DNA from: Larix sibirica
Taxonomy: Eukaryota; Streptophyta; Pinopsida; Pinales; Pinaceae
NCBI GenBank assembly: GCA_004151065.3
Contig: NWUY0304892407.1
Location: 1 to 36,034 of the forward strand
Direction of reading: 5' to 3'
Length of the DNA: 36,034 bases
In this document: positions 1-11,640 of the stretch, piece after piece
Numbering within the stretch: position 1 is the first letter of the stretch
How the letters are laid out: each line of letters starts with the position of its first letter
Notes under the pieces: model-generated
Told to the model about the DNA's origin: nothing
The model's database searches: none
What the model saw: only the letters and a program-made list of their open reading frames with translations
Translations under genes and position numbers: made by a program

Positions 1-1120
1 AAACTAAAGTATTATCAAAATGATTTGAACTGTTCCAAGAACCCAACATGCATTTTCTTTCTTTCATTAACTGATGGAAAGATCGGTTAGTCTGCCATTC
101 TCTTTCCAGGAAGAGACTAGGCTCCGTGTGCTCCAAATTCCCTTTGGAAGCCCACCCACAGCGTAGTTGTATAAGATACTAGATCCGGGTTGTGTAGTAT
201 CGGCTCCATTTGTTTGTTACACCCCTAACACCTTGTTTCCTTGAAACCCTTTCTTTGCCTTTAACCTTTTGCCAAGCCCACCGAGGGTGTTCTCCATGTC
301 CGTACCATAGGCAAGGGACTAGGGACTTATTATTATAGGGCTTATAAAAAGACTGATACTAATACTATTTATGGCATTCTATAGTGCATGAAGATTAAGG
401 CGGTATATTAGTACTTACTTTTTGAGTAGTTATTTCTCTACAGCTATATCATTGGGGTTCCGCCAATTATGATTCTTTTTGATTTGAACCAGGTTTATGA
501 AACGAGGCTACAACAACAACTACAGGATACCCATATGGAAATTACCATGTATTTATATATTTCTTCGTATCGCCCCCTTCCTCTCCGGGGTCGGCTTTAC
601 GAAGCTAATAATAGGAGTTGATCAGGACCTTACTTTTGAAGGATTTACCTTTCAGGCCCCTATATTTCTTCCCCTCAAACTAGAATCTACCCACATGACT
701 TCCCTTTTCCACTTGATCGACATATCGCCCATCTCTCTATCTAGAACTCGAACCTATAACCTCTAGCTCTACCTCAAATTCATTACCAATATGGGACACA
801 AGTTACTACTTCAACTGGATGCCATTACAATGCGATTACTTATGTGATTATTACTGCTTGCCTGATCTATCTCTCCCTCCTACCTACGGGGCCTACGGAA
901 AACTGTTACCTGGGTTCCTGCCCACCAAGGACTCTACAAAAACCAGAACAGCTAGGTGGTGAGTGCTTTATGGAGCTGCTTATATATGTTCTTATGCCGG
1001 GTTACCAAAGGTTGGTGTTGCTGGCTGATCTTGCTGGATGGTAAAGCTAGCTGGGGCTTATGGTAAATTAAGAAAGCAAGGATAGCGTTGCAAGTGCTTA
1101 TTTAATCGTTTCACTTAGCG
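1..1120. other. Intergenic, no gene recognised
   Basis: No mitochondrial exon, tRNA or retroelement domain is recognisable here. Short open frames at 497-766 and 844-1044 have low-complexity, leucine/serine-rich translations without domain character. A dispersed repeat copy lies at 624-661. Confidence 0.5.
624..661 (+). repeat. Dispersed repeat, partner at 30436-30475
   Basis: The string beginning aggaccttacttttgaa and ending aggcccct recurs at 30436-30475 in the same orientation with a few differences and small indels. Shorter 'ccaggacctt' relatives cluster at 30.24-30.48 kb, so this is one copy of a dispersed family. Confidence 0.7.
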
Positions 1121-1214
1121 ATTGAAACTGGTAAATTGACTAGTGCGAGGGTTACATATCGAGTTATCCTATCTCTGTTTACCTAGCCTTCCTTCCTTTC
1201 ACTTGGTGGGAATT
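1121..1214 (+). repeat. Degenerate direct repeat, copy 1
   Basis: From 'attgaaactgg' to 'gggaattt' this segment aligns with 7028-7118: both contain 'actagtgcg', then 'agttatcctatctctgtt', then a 'ccttcctt' block. The two copies differ by substitutions and small indels, so the duplication is old. A related 'gaccttccttgaac..ggggaattt' block follows at about 1263-1290. Confidence 0.75.
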
Positions 1215-2246
1215 TGAGAAAGCGAACTGGGCGTGAAGTAGCTGGAAATGTCTCCTGACCCAGACCTTCCTTGAACTAGGGGGAATTTGATAAGGCTTTG
1301 TGGTCGTTGCTCAGACACGAGTGACATCTCATATGCAAAGCCCCTTCCTTTCTCAAGTAATTTGACCGAGTGGCCCTTACCTCTTCCACCCCTCACACCA
1401 GCTGAAAAGGGCCGCATACAACCATTTCATGCAGGGAATTAAGAGAAATGCCCAATGGGAGACTTCGAGACAACGCCCGGATACTTCACAACGGATACTT
1501 CCGGCGTTCTTTTTTTAACCTATCATCACTAGTCGAAGTGAAAGTTTAGAGCACCCGCAATGACCCGCGCCGCTAACCTTCCTTAATGTATTTCCTTTAT
1601 TGGGGTTGGGTGGTTTTCCTGCTTCTCCCCTGCTATCCTGCTTTCCGGCTTACCTGCTCCCCTGCTGCCTTGTCTGTTGGTCAGTCTTCAGCAGTCTTCG
1701 AATCGTATAAAAGGAAAGCCCACTTACACCGGTGGCCTTCGAAGTAAGTAATAAAATAATAGCTCGATCTCCTCCAGCCAGATAAGTAATAAAGGAAAAA
1801 CATACATAAAGTCCGCTAAGCGCTAAGGCCACCACTTCTGCACAATTTCTGCTGCTACGACTACTCAGGTGCGAGGTATAGCACACCAACAATATTTATA
1901 CCAACGAGAAGAGCCCACTTTTGGTATGTGTGAATGACTTATGACGGGTTACACTGATTGCGGATTCTTTATTGCCACTGACTAGATGAACACACTGATT
2001 GAATCGCTGCCGGCTACCATTGATAACATTAGAGAATAGAACATCTGAGAACAACTGCTTGTTTGAGCGGTAGCGAGTCAGGTTAGCTAGTTCGCATAGG
2101 TAACATTTCCTTTAGATCGGCCATGGAGTGAATAAAGGGGGTGAGGGGCGCAGAGGTGGCTAGAGCAAAGTAGGTACAGAGTAGTAGCTAAGGTAGCAGT
2201 AGTTCGGGAGTAAAGGCCCGCTGTTCCTGTCTTTCCCTCCTTTATT
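1215..2246. other. Intergenic, no gene recognised
   Basis: Short open frames on the minus strand (1199-1417, 1650-1892) show no domain or known mitochondrial gene similarity. I see nothing else supportable. Confidence 0.45.
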
Positions 2247-2378
2247 CCTACCTTCACTATTGGTGCTACTTCTGTCTCAGCAGGATTCTTTTTGTCTGCT
2301 CGGTTCACTGAATCAACGGGATCCACTCCTGTGACTGGATCTGCTGTTGGATCTACCCATGGCACCTTTTCTTACTTA
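2247..2378 (+). repeat. Gly/Ser/Thr/Ala-rich triplet repeat, locus 1
   Basis: In the phase starting at 2247 the plus strand is open and reads as a low-complexity peptide rich in Gly, Ser, Thr, Ala and Val (for example ESTGSTPVTGSAVGSTHG). The DNA is built from variations of gga-tct/tcc, act and gct triplets. The same composition and phase recur at 8.44-8.73, 15.9-16.4 and 16.88-17.0 kb on the plus strand and 28.3-29.9 kb on the minus strand. This is better treated as a dispersed degenerate repeat than as a gene: there is no sensible start, and flanking frames are closed. The antisense open frame 2087-2365 is a by-product. Confidence 0.55.
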
Positions 2379-4467
2379 ATTTACCACTCCCGATAGGCCA
2401 GGTTCTTTCATGCTCCATATTCCAAAGCCATCTTATCCAGTAGCCATTTTATATAACCCTCCCTTTCTTTCTTCCTATTTTCATTGACGTTCAGCCCATA
2501 TTGATTTCTATTTGGAATTTGCTTCACCTGTGGGAACTAGAGCGAACGGGGCAAACACCGATGAATAATAGATAGGCCTACTTTTCCCTTTCTCTGAATG
2601 GATCGGACATATCCTCCACAGATTTCTTGTTCCCCCTGCCCTGGTATAATCATATGGAATAAGCTAGCGATAGAGTGCGGAGCTCACCACAATGAAATGA
2701 ATTGCATTTTCAGTTTCAATTGAAGCCTCCCCCCTGCTTTTGTACCTGCTGGCTCTTGGCAAAAGGTGAAACTAAAGGAGGTGAATCAAGAATTGAAATT
2801 GCTACCGCTTGCCCATGAGAGGGGGACTTATCCTCTCGGGTAAGATGTATTGAAAGGAGACTTCTGTCCGTCGGTAAGGCCTTCTTTCTCTCGGGTATGG
2901 TGGGGGAAATCCCCTGGCCGCACCTACCGGCCAGCAGCATCAACATCAGCGGAGCGGCGGAGTTTGAGGCTAACAGTGGGAGCTTTAGAGTTCCCCTCAA
3001 CAGAGATGCAAGAACGGGCACAGGCCAATAACCCGTTGAAGGAACACCAGTTGATTAAGCTGGGGACCTTGCTGTCGGGCTTGAGTGCTCAAGCTTACAG
3101 TTATCATACTTGAATTGATAGTGAGAAACGGAAACTAGCCCCATGGAGACAATCCCGCTCGCCTCAGAGCTTTGGTATACAAACAGTGCTAAAACAAAAT
3201 TCGATGATTGATCCGATGGGCTTGGGGTGGTTGGTTTGTTGGCGTAATGACATAGATAATAATGGATTCCTAAAAGTGTCTTTTCGTAATAATAGCAAGA
3301 GGTAGTGGCTGCTACTCTTTTTCTGAACCCCGACCTGAGAGATTCTACAACGGGAGACCAGATCAATTGAGTGACAAGCTCCTACCTACTATTAAGACTG
3401 CTATAACAGCCTAACAGAGTTTGATGCTGGCAGACGGGGTATTTATAAGTGCCTCTAACTTTCCTGCCTCCATTAAGCCTGATTCCTCTCGACTGGACCA
3501 GACTAGTGCTTCTGAACTAGGTAGAAACAAGTAGCGATCGAACCATCCGCTGGTTATTGTAAATCCCTTGTCTAAGAGTGTTTTCCCTGTGTTGATTAGA
3601 CTACGTGTAGAATAAGGTCAAGCTCTAGGCGGGAATACTAGTGTAAATCTTAGGATTAAATCGACAGAAGCAGGTAGGGAGAAGGATTTCTATTTTTCAA
3701 TGGACAAGTGAAACGTCTCTATGCGAGTATAACATATTAAAACATCTAGAGCCAATGAGCACAGCCCATGCAAGCAGCCTTTTTATCATTTGAAAAATAT
3801 AGATAGAACTTGAACTTCTGGAATATGCACTAATGAATGTTAAGGTTAACTACGAGAAGTATCCATTGTGGCATGCCACTTTGACTGGGTTTATCCTCTT
3901 CCCAAGGAGGTGAGAATCAATATGACTTAGCCAGGACTTCTCCATGGCGACATCAAATATTAACACGTCTCCATGCGAGCTTGTGTAGTAATAGGTTGTA
4001 GTAGGTCTGGTACTAAGGCTCTTGGATTTCACTCGGACCTCTTTTTCAAAGAATGGGAGACTCTATTTCTTATTATTTTATTTCGGATGGACACATTTAA
4101 TATATCTTTATGGCCAGGTCTCCACGAGATGTTGTTCGTAAGGGACAAACGTGTCTTCAATGTCTTTGTCTATGCCCCCTCTCTCCTAAAAATCAATGCG
4201 CTGCAACGGGAAATTGGTTCACACCTCTTATTGTGTCAGAGCCTTCTCACATGTAGTGGTAATTACTATTTAGTGTAGTTCTCGAGGCACGGAGTGGTTG
4301 AATGAGTCATACTGTGTGAGCCCCGCACTGTATCGGCACAACGCTTCAAGGGAGACCTTCCCATATATGGGGATTTCAAATGTCAGCGCCTAGTAGTCCG
4401 CTAAGCTAAGCTAGTATTCATACTAGTTTCATCAACTTTAACGCGTGATATGAGCATTCAGACGTTC
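2379..4467. other. Intergenic, no gene recognised
   Basis: Open frames of about 60-100 codons on both strands (for example 2716-3021 minus, 3055-3366 minus, 3973-4278 plus) overlap one another and carry no domain signal. No tRNA T-arm with a matching acceptor stem was found. Confidence 0.45.
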
Positions 4468-4494
4468 ACTATATAAGGTGTTCACTTATATAGT
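4468..4494. other. Perfect hairpin
   Basis: A 10 bp inverted repeat, actatataag / cttatatagt, surrounds a 7 nt loop (gtgttca). It is not followed by a T-run and not preceded by a recognisable gene, so a terminator or 3'-end role is possible but unsupported. Confidence 0.6.
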
Positions 4495-6763
4495 AACCTT
4501 ATCATGAGCCGAAAGAAGAAAGTTACGCATGCTATCCTGTCTCTTTCTTCTTCACAGTGATTCTACAATAGTGCCCTTTCTCCCGTGTTTTCGTTCGCTG
4601 CCGCCTGCCCGTGTGTGCTCGTTCATTTGCCGTCGCCTGGTAGTCCATATTTTCCTCCTTCCCCCTTGACCGCGAGATGCTATGTAGGTGTATCAGTAGC
4701 GCGGTTCAGTCGATCTTGCTTTATACGAAGGAAAAGAGTTCAGTCAAGCGGTTCCTAGAAAGCGTTAATATAAAGTCTACCCGCCGGAGCTCAAGCTGAA
4801 TCAAGACCTCGTTCTCAGGCTTTCACTGGCCCTTGCTACTGCCACCTGCTAACTGCTTTCCCGTCACTGTACTTGAGTAAACCCCTTAACCGAGAACGGC
4901 TTCGCCTGTCCTGTGCTTGAACCGAGAGCTTTACTAGAGCCTATAAACTAACCGATAGAGCACATTTCTTTATTGGCTTTCCCCTACTATTCTAAAGCAG
5001 GATTTGACCAATTGCAATTATTATTTTTACATTCCCCTTATTATGATTGAAGCGGCCAATTGATTTCCCAGCTTTCTGTTTACCCCTTCCTTCTCTCAAT
5101 AATAATTTAAGCTATCTCCTAATATTCCATTCTACTGAAAGCCTTTATGTTACATTAATAGGGCGGGGAGAGGCATAGAACAACCTTCATATCGATCTAC
5201 GGCGGGGCGCCTTACTCTTTATCCAGGAGCGACCAGCTATCTATCGTTTCCCTCTCTGGGGCTAAGTCTAAACAACCAAACAGAAGGAAATTGGAACCCT
5301 CCTTTCTATGCCTCTAAGTGAGTCCTATCATTCCGTCCGTTGGGTGCGGAGGTAAAAACGTTGGTTTATCATAGGCATTTCTTTTTCCCCCTTCCCATTA
5401 TTATTGTGCGTTGACCTTTTTTATAAATAAAGGTGAATCGCGGGAGTTCACATTGTTCCTACATAATATCGGGCATTGAATGGCTGCGGGCACCATTCTA
5501 TTAAGAAGCTACTGAAGCGAGTCAGATATTTCTCTCAAAATATAACCCACAAAGGTGAGCCTGCCTGCGCATCCTCGCCCTTTCCTTCAAAAATGTTGAG
5601 CTGGTAGTTGCAGTTACACTAATTCTTTGAGGATGCAAGCGACAGGCCAAAAACCGGTGCATGCTGTATCGAATGAATAGGGGAGGTTCAAGTAATCGAC
5701 CCTACTCAGTAAGGTGCCTTGTACGGGGGGATAAAATGATGGCACTCAACCGGGAATCTAATGACCTGTTAAGAATAAACGCACTAGTTGTTTCTATATA
5801 ATAATTTGGCAATTCTAAATAACAGAAGGAAAACTTTTCACATTCCGTAAGCAATTGGTTTGAAACGACCTTTGGGAATGGTTTAGGGGGATAGCAACAG
5901 CAAGCACAAAAAATAAGCGGGAGGAGGAAGCGGTGAAATGTGAACCTCCATCCAGCGAGCACTCGACCCCCTTTTCTAGATATATAATTGGGATGGGTCG
6001 CCTATTCCGGAACAGGTAATTTGTTACTTTGTTATTCCATGGATCTAGGGTTGCCCTGTCCCCCTATTAATAAAAAATTGGACGATCTTATGAAACAATT
6101 GAATGTTATAAATAGTTGCTATAGATTGCTCTCTCCACTTTGAATGGGGTTTTCTCCTGCTCGCCGATAAATGTACTCAATCTTTTGGCTGAGACGAAGA
6201 CCTACCATTCCTTTTTCCAAACCCGGGTGTATACGAGACCTCAACCCCTCCCTGTGCCGGCTGATAAACCACAACGTTGAAGACCCCTGATTCTGTTAGC
6301 GGCCTCTCGTTTTACAGAGAAACGAATGAACGGGAGGGCAACCAAATTCACTGTTCGAGTGCTGGGAATTAAATCGTTGTAGTGTGAGTGCTGCATATAG
6401 CTGGCTGGCATTCTCTCCTTCCCGATAGCTGCTTTATAACGCTTTCTGACGTATCACGCCCTATTGTGAAAAGCAAGTGTCGGATGCCTTCCTTACGTTT
6501 GACCAGTCCGTTGAATCGGGGAGTTAGGTCGCCCACGATAACTATGTTGTCTATAAGGACAAGCTACAATTTTTCTTTTTGTATTCATTTCGTTTGAAAA
6601 CAACCCTCCGTCGTTCCCATATTATACCCCCTCCTCCTAAAGATCGCTCGCTATGTTAGTCAGTTAGTTTATTTTTATTGGATAATCGTTGTTTACATTA
6701 TTACATGAGTTGCAAATAGAAACTCCAATTTTTTAGAGGGTTTTGAAGGGTACTTGAGCGATT
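4495..6763. other. Intergenic, no gene recognised
   Basis: The stretch has the feel of ordinary plant mitochondrial spacer, with pyrimidine-rich blocks and fragments such as gaacggcttcgcctgtcc near 4900. Open frames at 5702-5962 minus and 6388-6597 plus are short and featureless. I could assign no exon, intron core or RNA gene. Confidence 0.4.
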
Positions 6764-6784
6764 TACTCTCCCCAAAGGGGAGTA
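6764..6784. other. Short GC-rich hairpin
   Basis: The string tactctccccaaaggggagta folds into an 8 bp stem with one bulged t and an aaa loop. Stem-loops of this size are common in mitochondrial spacers. No adjacent gene gives it a role. Confidence 0.5.
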
Positions 6785-7027
6785 CAGCAAGCGAAGCGAT
6801 ATTGGTGGGTGGTAACTTGCTTATCTAGGTAGTGTGCTTGGTAGGGTTAGTAAGGGAGGGAAGCTTGGTTGGCTAAAGTGATAGGCATCAGATGAGAGGC
6901 TCCTGTGGAATGAATGGGGCCTGTAAAAGTTTGTCACGAAGTCCCTTATAATAATAAATTAATGGGTGTATTAATAAGTAGGGGTAATTGATGCACCTAA
7001 CACTGGGACTACTCCACTGAGCAATTA

Positions 7028-7118
7028 ATTGAAACTGGGGAATTCACTAGTGCGGAGGTGACGTCTCAAGTTATCCTATCTCTGTTAACCCGGACCTTCC
7101 TTACGAAGATGGGAATTT
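7028..7118 (+). repeat. Degenerate direct repeat, copy 2
   Basis: Partner of 1121-1214 (see that entry). It ends about 130 bases before the rrn26 fragment core. Its 'ccttccttacgaag' end is echoed again near 23.88 kb. Confidence 0.75.
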
Positions 7119-7247
7119 CGGTCGAGGGGTCTGAATCCGATCCCATCTGACTTCGACTACTTCGGGCTACTCGGATCTAACAACGCTTCCGTAAGAGAAA
7201 ACGGGGGGTAACCCTGAAAAGGCATGGCAACATTTTCAATTTCCGAT

Positions 7248-7362
7248 CCTCCAAAAGAGTAACGGAGGTACACGAAGGTAGGCGCTTTCTATAAGCAAGC
7301 TACATGGTCTAAGGCCTGCCTGATAGACTCACTGGTCAAACAGAGACGAAAGTCGGCCATAG
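7248..7362 (+). pseudogene. rrn26: Fragment of mitochondrial large-subunit (26S) rRNA gene
   Basis: Two blocks match conserved parts of domain V of bacterial-type large-subunit rRNA in the right order. The first is cctccaaaagagtaacgg followed by agg and a cgaaggtaggc stretch (7248-7283). The second is ggcctgcctgatagactc, then a caaacagagacgaaag-tcggccatag stretch (about 7313-7362). The second block looks like plant mitochondrial or alphaproteobacterial rRNA rather than plastid 23S, judged from memory of the family. Between the blocks the variable helix is shortened and altered. After 'ccatag' the expected 'tgatccgg' continuation is missing, so similarity ends abruptly at 7362. The upstream part from about 7130 (cttcgggctactcggatc and a ggggggtaaccctg run) may be a more diverged continuation. 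This is a non-functional partial copy; an origin from the resident mitochondrial gene is more likely than transfer. Confidence 0.8.
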
Positions 7363-8442
7363 CTATTTATTCCATTGGTGTTGAAGGGATAACTGAAGGA
7401 GCCAACCCTAAAAGTAAGATAGGACTGGGTTGGGCCAACCTATGAGATATCCGGTGGGTTTTGCAGCACTTCCGGAAAGCCAAGTTGGTACGGGAAGATC
7501 GCGTTTAAGCGGTCAATCAATCCTCTTCTATCAAAGTTATTGTAAAGAGTGAAAGAACATCACTTCGATAGGCGATAGGTTACAGCACCGCGAGATGTTG
7601 AGCTATATCGTACTAATTTTTGTTATTCTCTCCATAGTTTGGTTCATTTTCTGCCTCAATTATGGCGTTTATTATCTCATTTGTATTCCGCTGGAGTTGG
7701 GGAAATATGGAGTGACATAGGCAGAAACTTCTGCTTCATCTGTATCTGCTATTATTCTTTCCCTTCTGCCCCCACATGCATTTTTTGAGTAAAGGATACG
7801 TTGCCAACCTTAGTAATTGAAACTTTTCTTATTGGTCTGACTGGGTTGAACCAACCTTTTCAATGGACGATGCAGTTAGTTCTTCCAATCATTCTTTATA
7901 TATGTAATTACGCTGCATCACATCAAATGAGTTTTAAAGTAGAAGGAGGTGAGTAGGCTGGGTTTTCAATTGCTGGCCGGCCTTTTCGACCAATGCCAAA
8001 CTCAAGCTGGAGGAAACTAAATTAAGCATCATATATGTAATTAGACTTGCCTTATTACTTGCCTGACTCTATTATATACGAGTTAATGAATGATACGTAT
8101 GGGTGCTCCCTTATGCTCCATCTGCCTTTCGATGGGAGATTTCTTATTTACTGTATTTACTTTCCCGAAGGTCCATATAAGCTCTACTCTTATCTTATCT
8201 ACGGTACTAACTTACCTTAATATCTTACCTGATTATATTCTCTTCGCCCTGCCTTACAAACTTTACGGCTTTATACACAACCTGCCCTGCACCACCTAAC
8301 TTGGATTTATGAGGTCGGGCGGGCTCCACCTTCCTTGGCTTAAGAGAGGCTGGCCTTACTTCCAACGAAGCTGGTAAATTTCCCTCAACGCCATCTTGAA
8401 TTAGTGAATCTCCCCTATTGAAAGGAAGGCGTGGCTGGTCGA
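7363..8442. other. Intergenic with one tiny membrane-like open frame
   Basis: Nothing recognisable apart from the 41-codon frame at 7595-7720 listed separately. The frame 8090-8299 plus is hydrophobic and repetitive, without domain character. Confidence 0.4.
7595..7720 (+). CDS. Possible 41-residue hydrophobic peptide, unknown
   Basis: An atg at 7595 opens a 41-codon frame ending at tag 7718-7720. The first half is almost entirely hydrophobic (MLSYIVLIFVILSIVWFIF) and would form one membrane helix; a second hydrophobic run follows to about residue 32. I do not recognise it as any known mitochondrial or plastid small subunit. It has no neighbouring gene, no conserved motif and no duplicated copy. 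AT-rich spacer can give such frames by chance, so I treat it as a weak candidate only. Confidence 0.12.
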   Translation: MLSYIVLIFVILSIVWFIFCLNYGVYYLICIPLELGKYGVT

Positions 8443-8732
8443 GCTTGCTTTGGTGCTGGTCCTGGATCAACAAAAACAACTGAACCAACGGCTTAATCTG
8501 CCGGCCAAATATACTGAATCTACTGAGACTTACCACCTTACTGACGACTTTCCAACCGCTGCTGGGTCTAAAACTGGAAGGTATGCGTAGCGGGATAGCT
8601 ATGGCTCTGGGATATGCTGCTGATGCTATTGGATCAACTACTAGTGCTGGATCGACTGCTAGTGTAGGATATGAACCAACTAGCTCCGCTGCTGCCCTCC
8701 CTGCCTCTACAGGATCAACTGGTTCAAGGTAA
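8443..8732 (+). repeat. Gly/Ser/Thr/Ala-rich triplet repeat, locus 2
   Basis: The plus strand reads GACFGAGPGSTKTTEPTA from 8443, then, after a phase change, an open run 8583-8732 including GYAADAIGSTTSAGSTASVG and ending at taa 8730-8732. Composition and triplets (gga, tca/tct, act, gct) match the loci at 2.25, 15.9 and 28.3 kb. The longest open frame of the window, 8225-8941 on the minus strand (238 codons), is the antisense of this repeat. Because the triplets tend to an RNY pattern, whose complement is also RNY, both strands stay free of stops, so the long antisense frame is probably an artefact. Confidence 0.55.
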
Positions 8733-9722
8733 GCTACTGTTCTTGAACACGGCAAGTGTAATAAAAAAAGGCATATCCTGGGTGGCTCTGTCTGGGCATC
8801 CCGTCCACTCAATATCCGCTGTCCTAGCAGCAGTAATAAGGCTGTTCCATCCCATAAAAAAGAGGCTCCTTCAAAGATGTTCCAACAATAAAGCGATCTC
8901 CCCAAAGCATCCCCGGCAGGCAGTTTAAAGTATCTAAGCAATCAGGTAAAGCACCACGTGACCCTATCCTATGTGGGCTACTAATCCATCCATTAAACCC
9001 AGGTCCGTCCCGCCATTCCATCCCTAATTGGGGTTCTAAAAGGTAAGGCAGTAGAAGTATTCGGGTAATTTCCGATCACTAAAAAGGCAGTGTAAGTTCG
9101 TGTCTGAAGACTTATCCTCCTGGGTCGGTTGGGTCGTGCAAGGTAAAGAAGGTTTCATATTATATATGTAATAACTAAATGAAAATACCATCCCATGCAT
9201 AGATGGTATATGTTCTAAAGTCCGATTGGCCTGTGAACGCATTGGTTATTCCGGGCTCCTTAGGAAGGCACCCAGTTTGTGGGATTAGTTTTGGTCGATC
9301 GATGTTGACCCTAGTGGGAATAAAGCAATAGACGACAAGCCATGCCGGGTGATAGTTGTACCTTCCTAAGATAAATTCATCAAGTGGTCTAGAGCTAACA
9401 TGTCTAAGTCTATAGGTGGGTAGGTTGTAGGAGGTAACAGTAAAGGTAAAGTAAGATAGGGTAAAGGTGCGCAAGCAAGAGTGCCTAGCTAGCAATTAAG
9501 TCTAAATCAATGGGTAAGGGCAGGCAGCACTCGATAAATAAAGGTTGGGTTAAGGCAGTAAGTGGAAAGTCTGGGTAAGGTGGGAAAACAATTAGGAAGG
9601 AGTCTTTGTTTGTTGATGAGTTCTTGTTTTTACCTACCAAAGGGAGCAAGCCAAGTGGGCATTCCAAAGTGGGCATTCTTGCAGACGAACAGCCAACGCG
9701 AGGTGAGGCGGGTCAACGCACG
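8733..9722. other. Intergenic, short purine-rich repeats, no gene
   Basis: From about 9430 to 9600 the sequence repeats variations of ggtaaggt/gtaaagg. The open frames here (9036-9242, 9175-9495, 9485-9676, all minus) show no domain. Confidence 0.4.
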
Positions 9723-9960
9723 GATGATGTAGCAGTGTGGGGTGCACCAATTGCGAGAAAAGAGATCTTATCTGCTTGCCGGGTTCTCTTACGCTGCTTA
9801 CCAGGAGAGGTGTTGTATGCAAAGGTGTAACGATAGCGAGAGAGAGGTATGGTTATGATGTTATTGCTTGCCGGTAGATGTCCCCAGAAGGTTGTACAGA
9901 TGATGTTGTCTACAAAGGTGTTTCGATAGAGAGAGGATGATGCATTGTTGCTTTCCGATA
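9723..9960 (+). repeat. Degenerate tandem repeat, ~84-94 bp unit, three copies
   Basis: Markers 'tgcttgccgg', 'ttgcttgccgg' and 'ttgctttccg' occur at about 9772, 9865 and 9949. 'gttgtatgcaaaggtg' (9812) matches 'gttgtctacaaaggtg' (9905), each followed by 'cgata(g)cgagagag'-like sequence. The copies are diverged and differ in length. Confidence 0.6.
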
Positions 9961-10024
9961 TATATTTGATGCTGGCCGGGATCACTCGAGAGCTGGTTGA
10001 AAACGAGGCTTTACGAACTAACAC

Positions 10025-10095
10025 TAGGCCGGTCGAAATAAACCGACTAGGCCGGTCAAAACACGAAATAAATCGAAGCTGGTCGAATCACCCCC
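10025..10095 (+). repeat. Short tandem repeat with 'aggccggtc' core
   Basis: 'ctaggccggtc' plus a following 'gaaataaa' or 'aaaacacgaaataaa' occurs twice, and a third 'gctggtcga' variant follows. Unit about 27-37 bp, degenerate. Confidence 0.6.
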
Positions 10096-10228
10096 GGCTG
10101 GGAGAAGAAACGAAGTAAGAACTGGGCTTACTTACTTGCTTGCTGGCTAGCTGCTTGAATGAGCTGGGATAGGCCCCCTTTTTTGAACTGGTTAATTTAC
10201 CACCTTGATAGGTCCGATAGGTCTTGCT

Positions 10229-10265
10229 TTGGTCCAGCAGCAGATAAACAAGCTTAAAGAGTCTC
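10229..10265 (+). repeat. Direct repeat, copy 1 (partner 10466-10507)
   Basis: 'ttggtccagcagcagataaa' followed by 'aagc..taa.gag..gtctc' recurs at 10466-10507 with one substitution in the first part and a few inserted bases in the second. A third short relative, 'ataagccttaagagagagtc', lies near 10549. Confidence 0.75.
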
Positions 10266-10465
10266 AGATAAACTAGCCTTAATAGAGTCTCTTAGTCCAT
10301 CACTTAGTTCTTTGGACACTGTACTTTCTTTCTTTGTTTTAGTCCCCCTCATATCCTAAGATCTTTCTTTCTTTAGTTCCATGTTAATTCTTAAGAGACA
10401 AGCCCTCTTACTAGTCTGTACCAGTTTTCCCCCCCCCTATGGACACTTCTTTAGTCTTAGCCGCC

Positions 10466-10507
10466 TTGGTCCAGCAGCAGATAAATAAGCCTTAAGAGAA
10501 GAGTCTC
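10466..10507 (+). repeat. Direct repeat, copy 2 (partner 10229-10265)
   Basis: See partner entry. A run of nine C (10429-10437) lies just upstream. Confidence 0.75.
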
Positions 10508-10776
10508 GTCCATGTGGAGTCTTAAGCTGTATAGAAATAACTATTGGAAATAAGCCTTAAGAGAGAGTCTCCGTTGGAATAAAGATCATAAGCTTTGAGT
10601 TCAAGCCCTATGAACTGAACGGGTAAAGCGTACTGAATGGGGTAATGTGATAATGGGAGACTGGGATAATGCGGGACTGTGGAATCTGGGGAACGCCTTT
10701 CTGGTAAGATGGGTCATTTTTTTAGCTTGCATTATATACTTTATTATCCAAAATGGGCTTATCAACTTATCAAAGT

Positions 10777-11210
10777 GCATCGTAAGTAAGATCGTGATCG
10801 GTTCCAAAACATCCAAGAATACGTTGACTCCTGACATGACTTCATTGAGTACCAAAATCGAGTGGATCACCTCTTGGCGAGTGATCAACACCTGAATCGA
10901 ATGAATACCACCGGCGGCATCGTTACCTGACATTGAATCTTGAATCGAGTGAGCGCTACCTGGATCACGCCTATCAGCATCGCCACCTGGCATTTAGTGA
11001 TGCACACCTGGCATCAAGTAGCATATCGAGTAGCAGCATCGGCTCTTGAATCAACTACCGGAAAAGACTACTCCTGGATTGATGAAACCTGGCATTTTCT
11101 TAATCGAGTACCAAAATTGAGTGGATCACTTCTTGGCATGGAATACCAGCATCTAGTGCATTGACACCTGGATCGAGTGGATCAACACCTGGCAATTATA
11201 GGGAAACGAT
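10777..11210 (+). repeat. Degenerate array of 'cacctggcat' / 'atcgagtggatca' units
   Basis: The motifs 'atcgagt(gg)atca' and 'cacctggcat' alternate many times. 'gtaccaaaatcgagtggatc' (about 10850) is repeated as 'gtaccaaaattgagtggatc' (about 11107). Parts of the array recur in the same order at 18681-18776: the block 10777-10812 (gcatcgtaagtaagatcgt .. ggttccaaaacat) and 'catcgccacctggcat'. The open frames 10601-10993 minus and 10940-11164 plus lie on this array and are not believed. Confidence 0.7.
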
Positions 11211-11485
11211 CTGAAAGGGTACATTTCACTAAAAAGAAAAAAGAAATTGAATTGGTCCCGGCTCCGCTCCTTGGGCCTATAAAAAAATAGATGAAATTAG
11301 ACGAGAATAGCGAATGAGGCTTTTTTCTATAACTGTTAGCCCAACCAAGTGCCCAACTGAACCCAGGTAAGGAGCATTCAAAAGTTCCATAGAGGTAAGT
11401 TATATCGAGCGAGGTCAAGGGTCTAGGGCAAGGGTCGAATTAGAGGGGGCCCCTTTTTAGGTGTCAACTCGTATTGGGACGTGAG

Positions 11486-11640
11486 AAAGGTCATTGACGG
11501 CCGATAGTCAGCGCCAGCCGGTCCATTGTCAGAGGGTCATAGCCTATAGCCCGTGGTCATTGCCGGAAGGTCAGCTGATAGCCGATCATAGACAGGCAGA
11601 GCCATAAGGTGCTCATTGACAGAAGGTCATTGCCGAGAGA
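11486..11640 (+). repeat. Degenerate 'ggtcattg' repeats
   Basis: 'ggtcattgacgg', 'ggtcattgccgg', 'gctcattgacag' and 'ggtcattgccga' recur with intervening 'gccgatagtca' and 'gccgatcatag' strings. They lead directly into the open frame at 11620-12072. Confidence 0.6.
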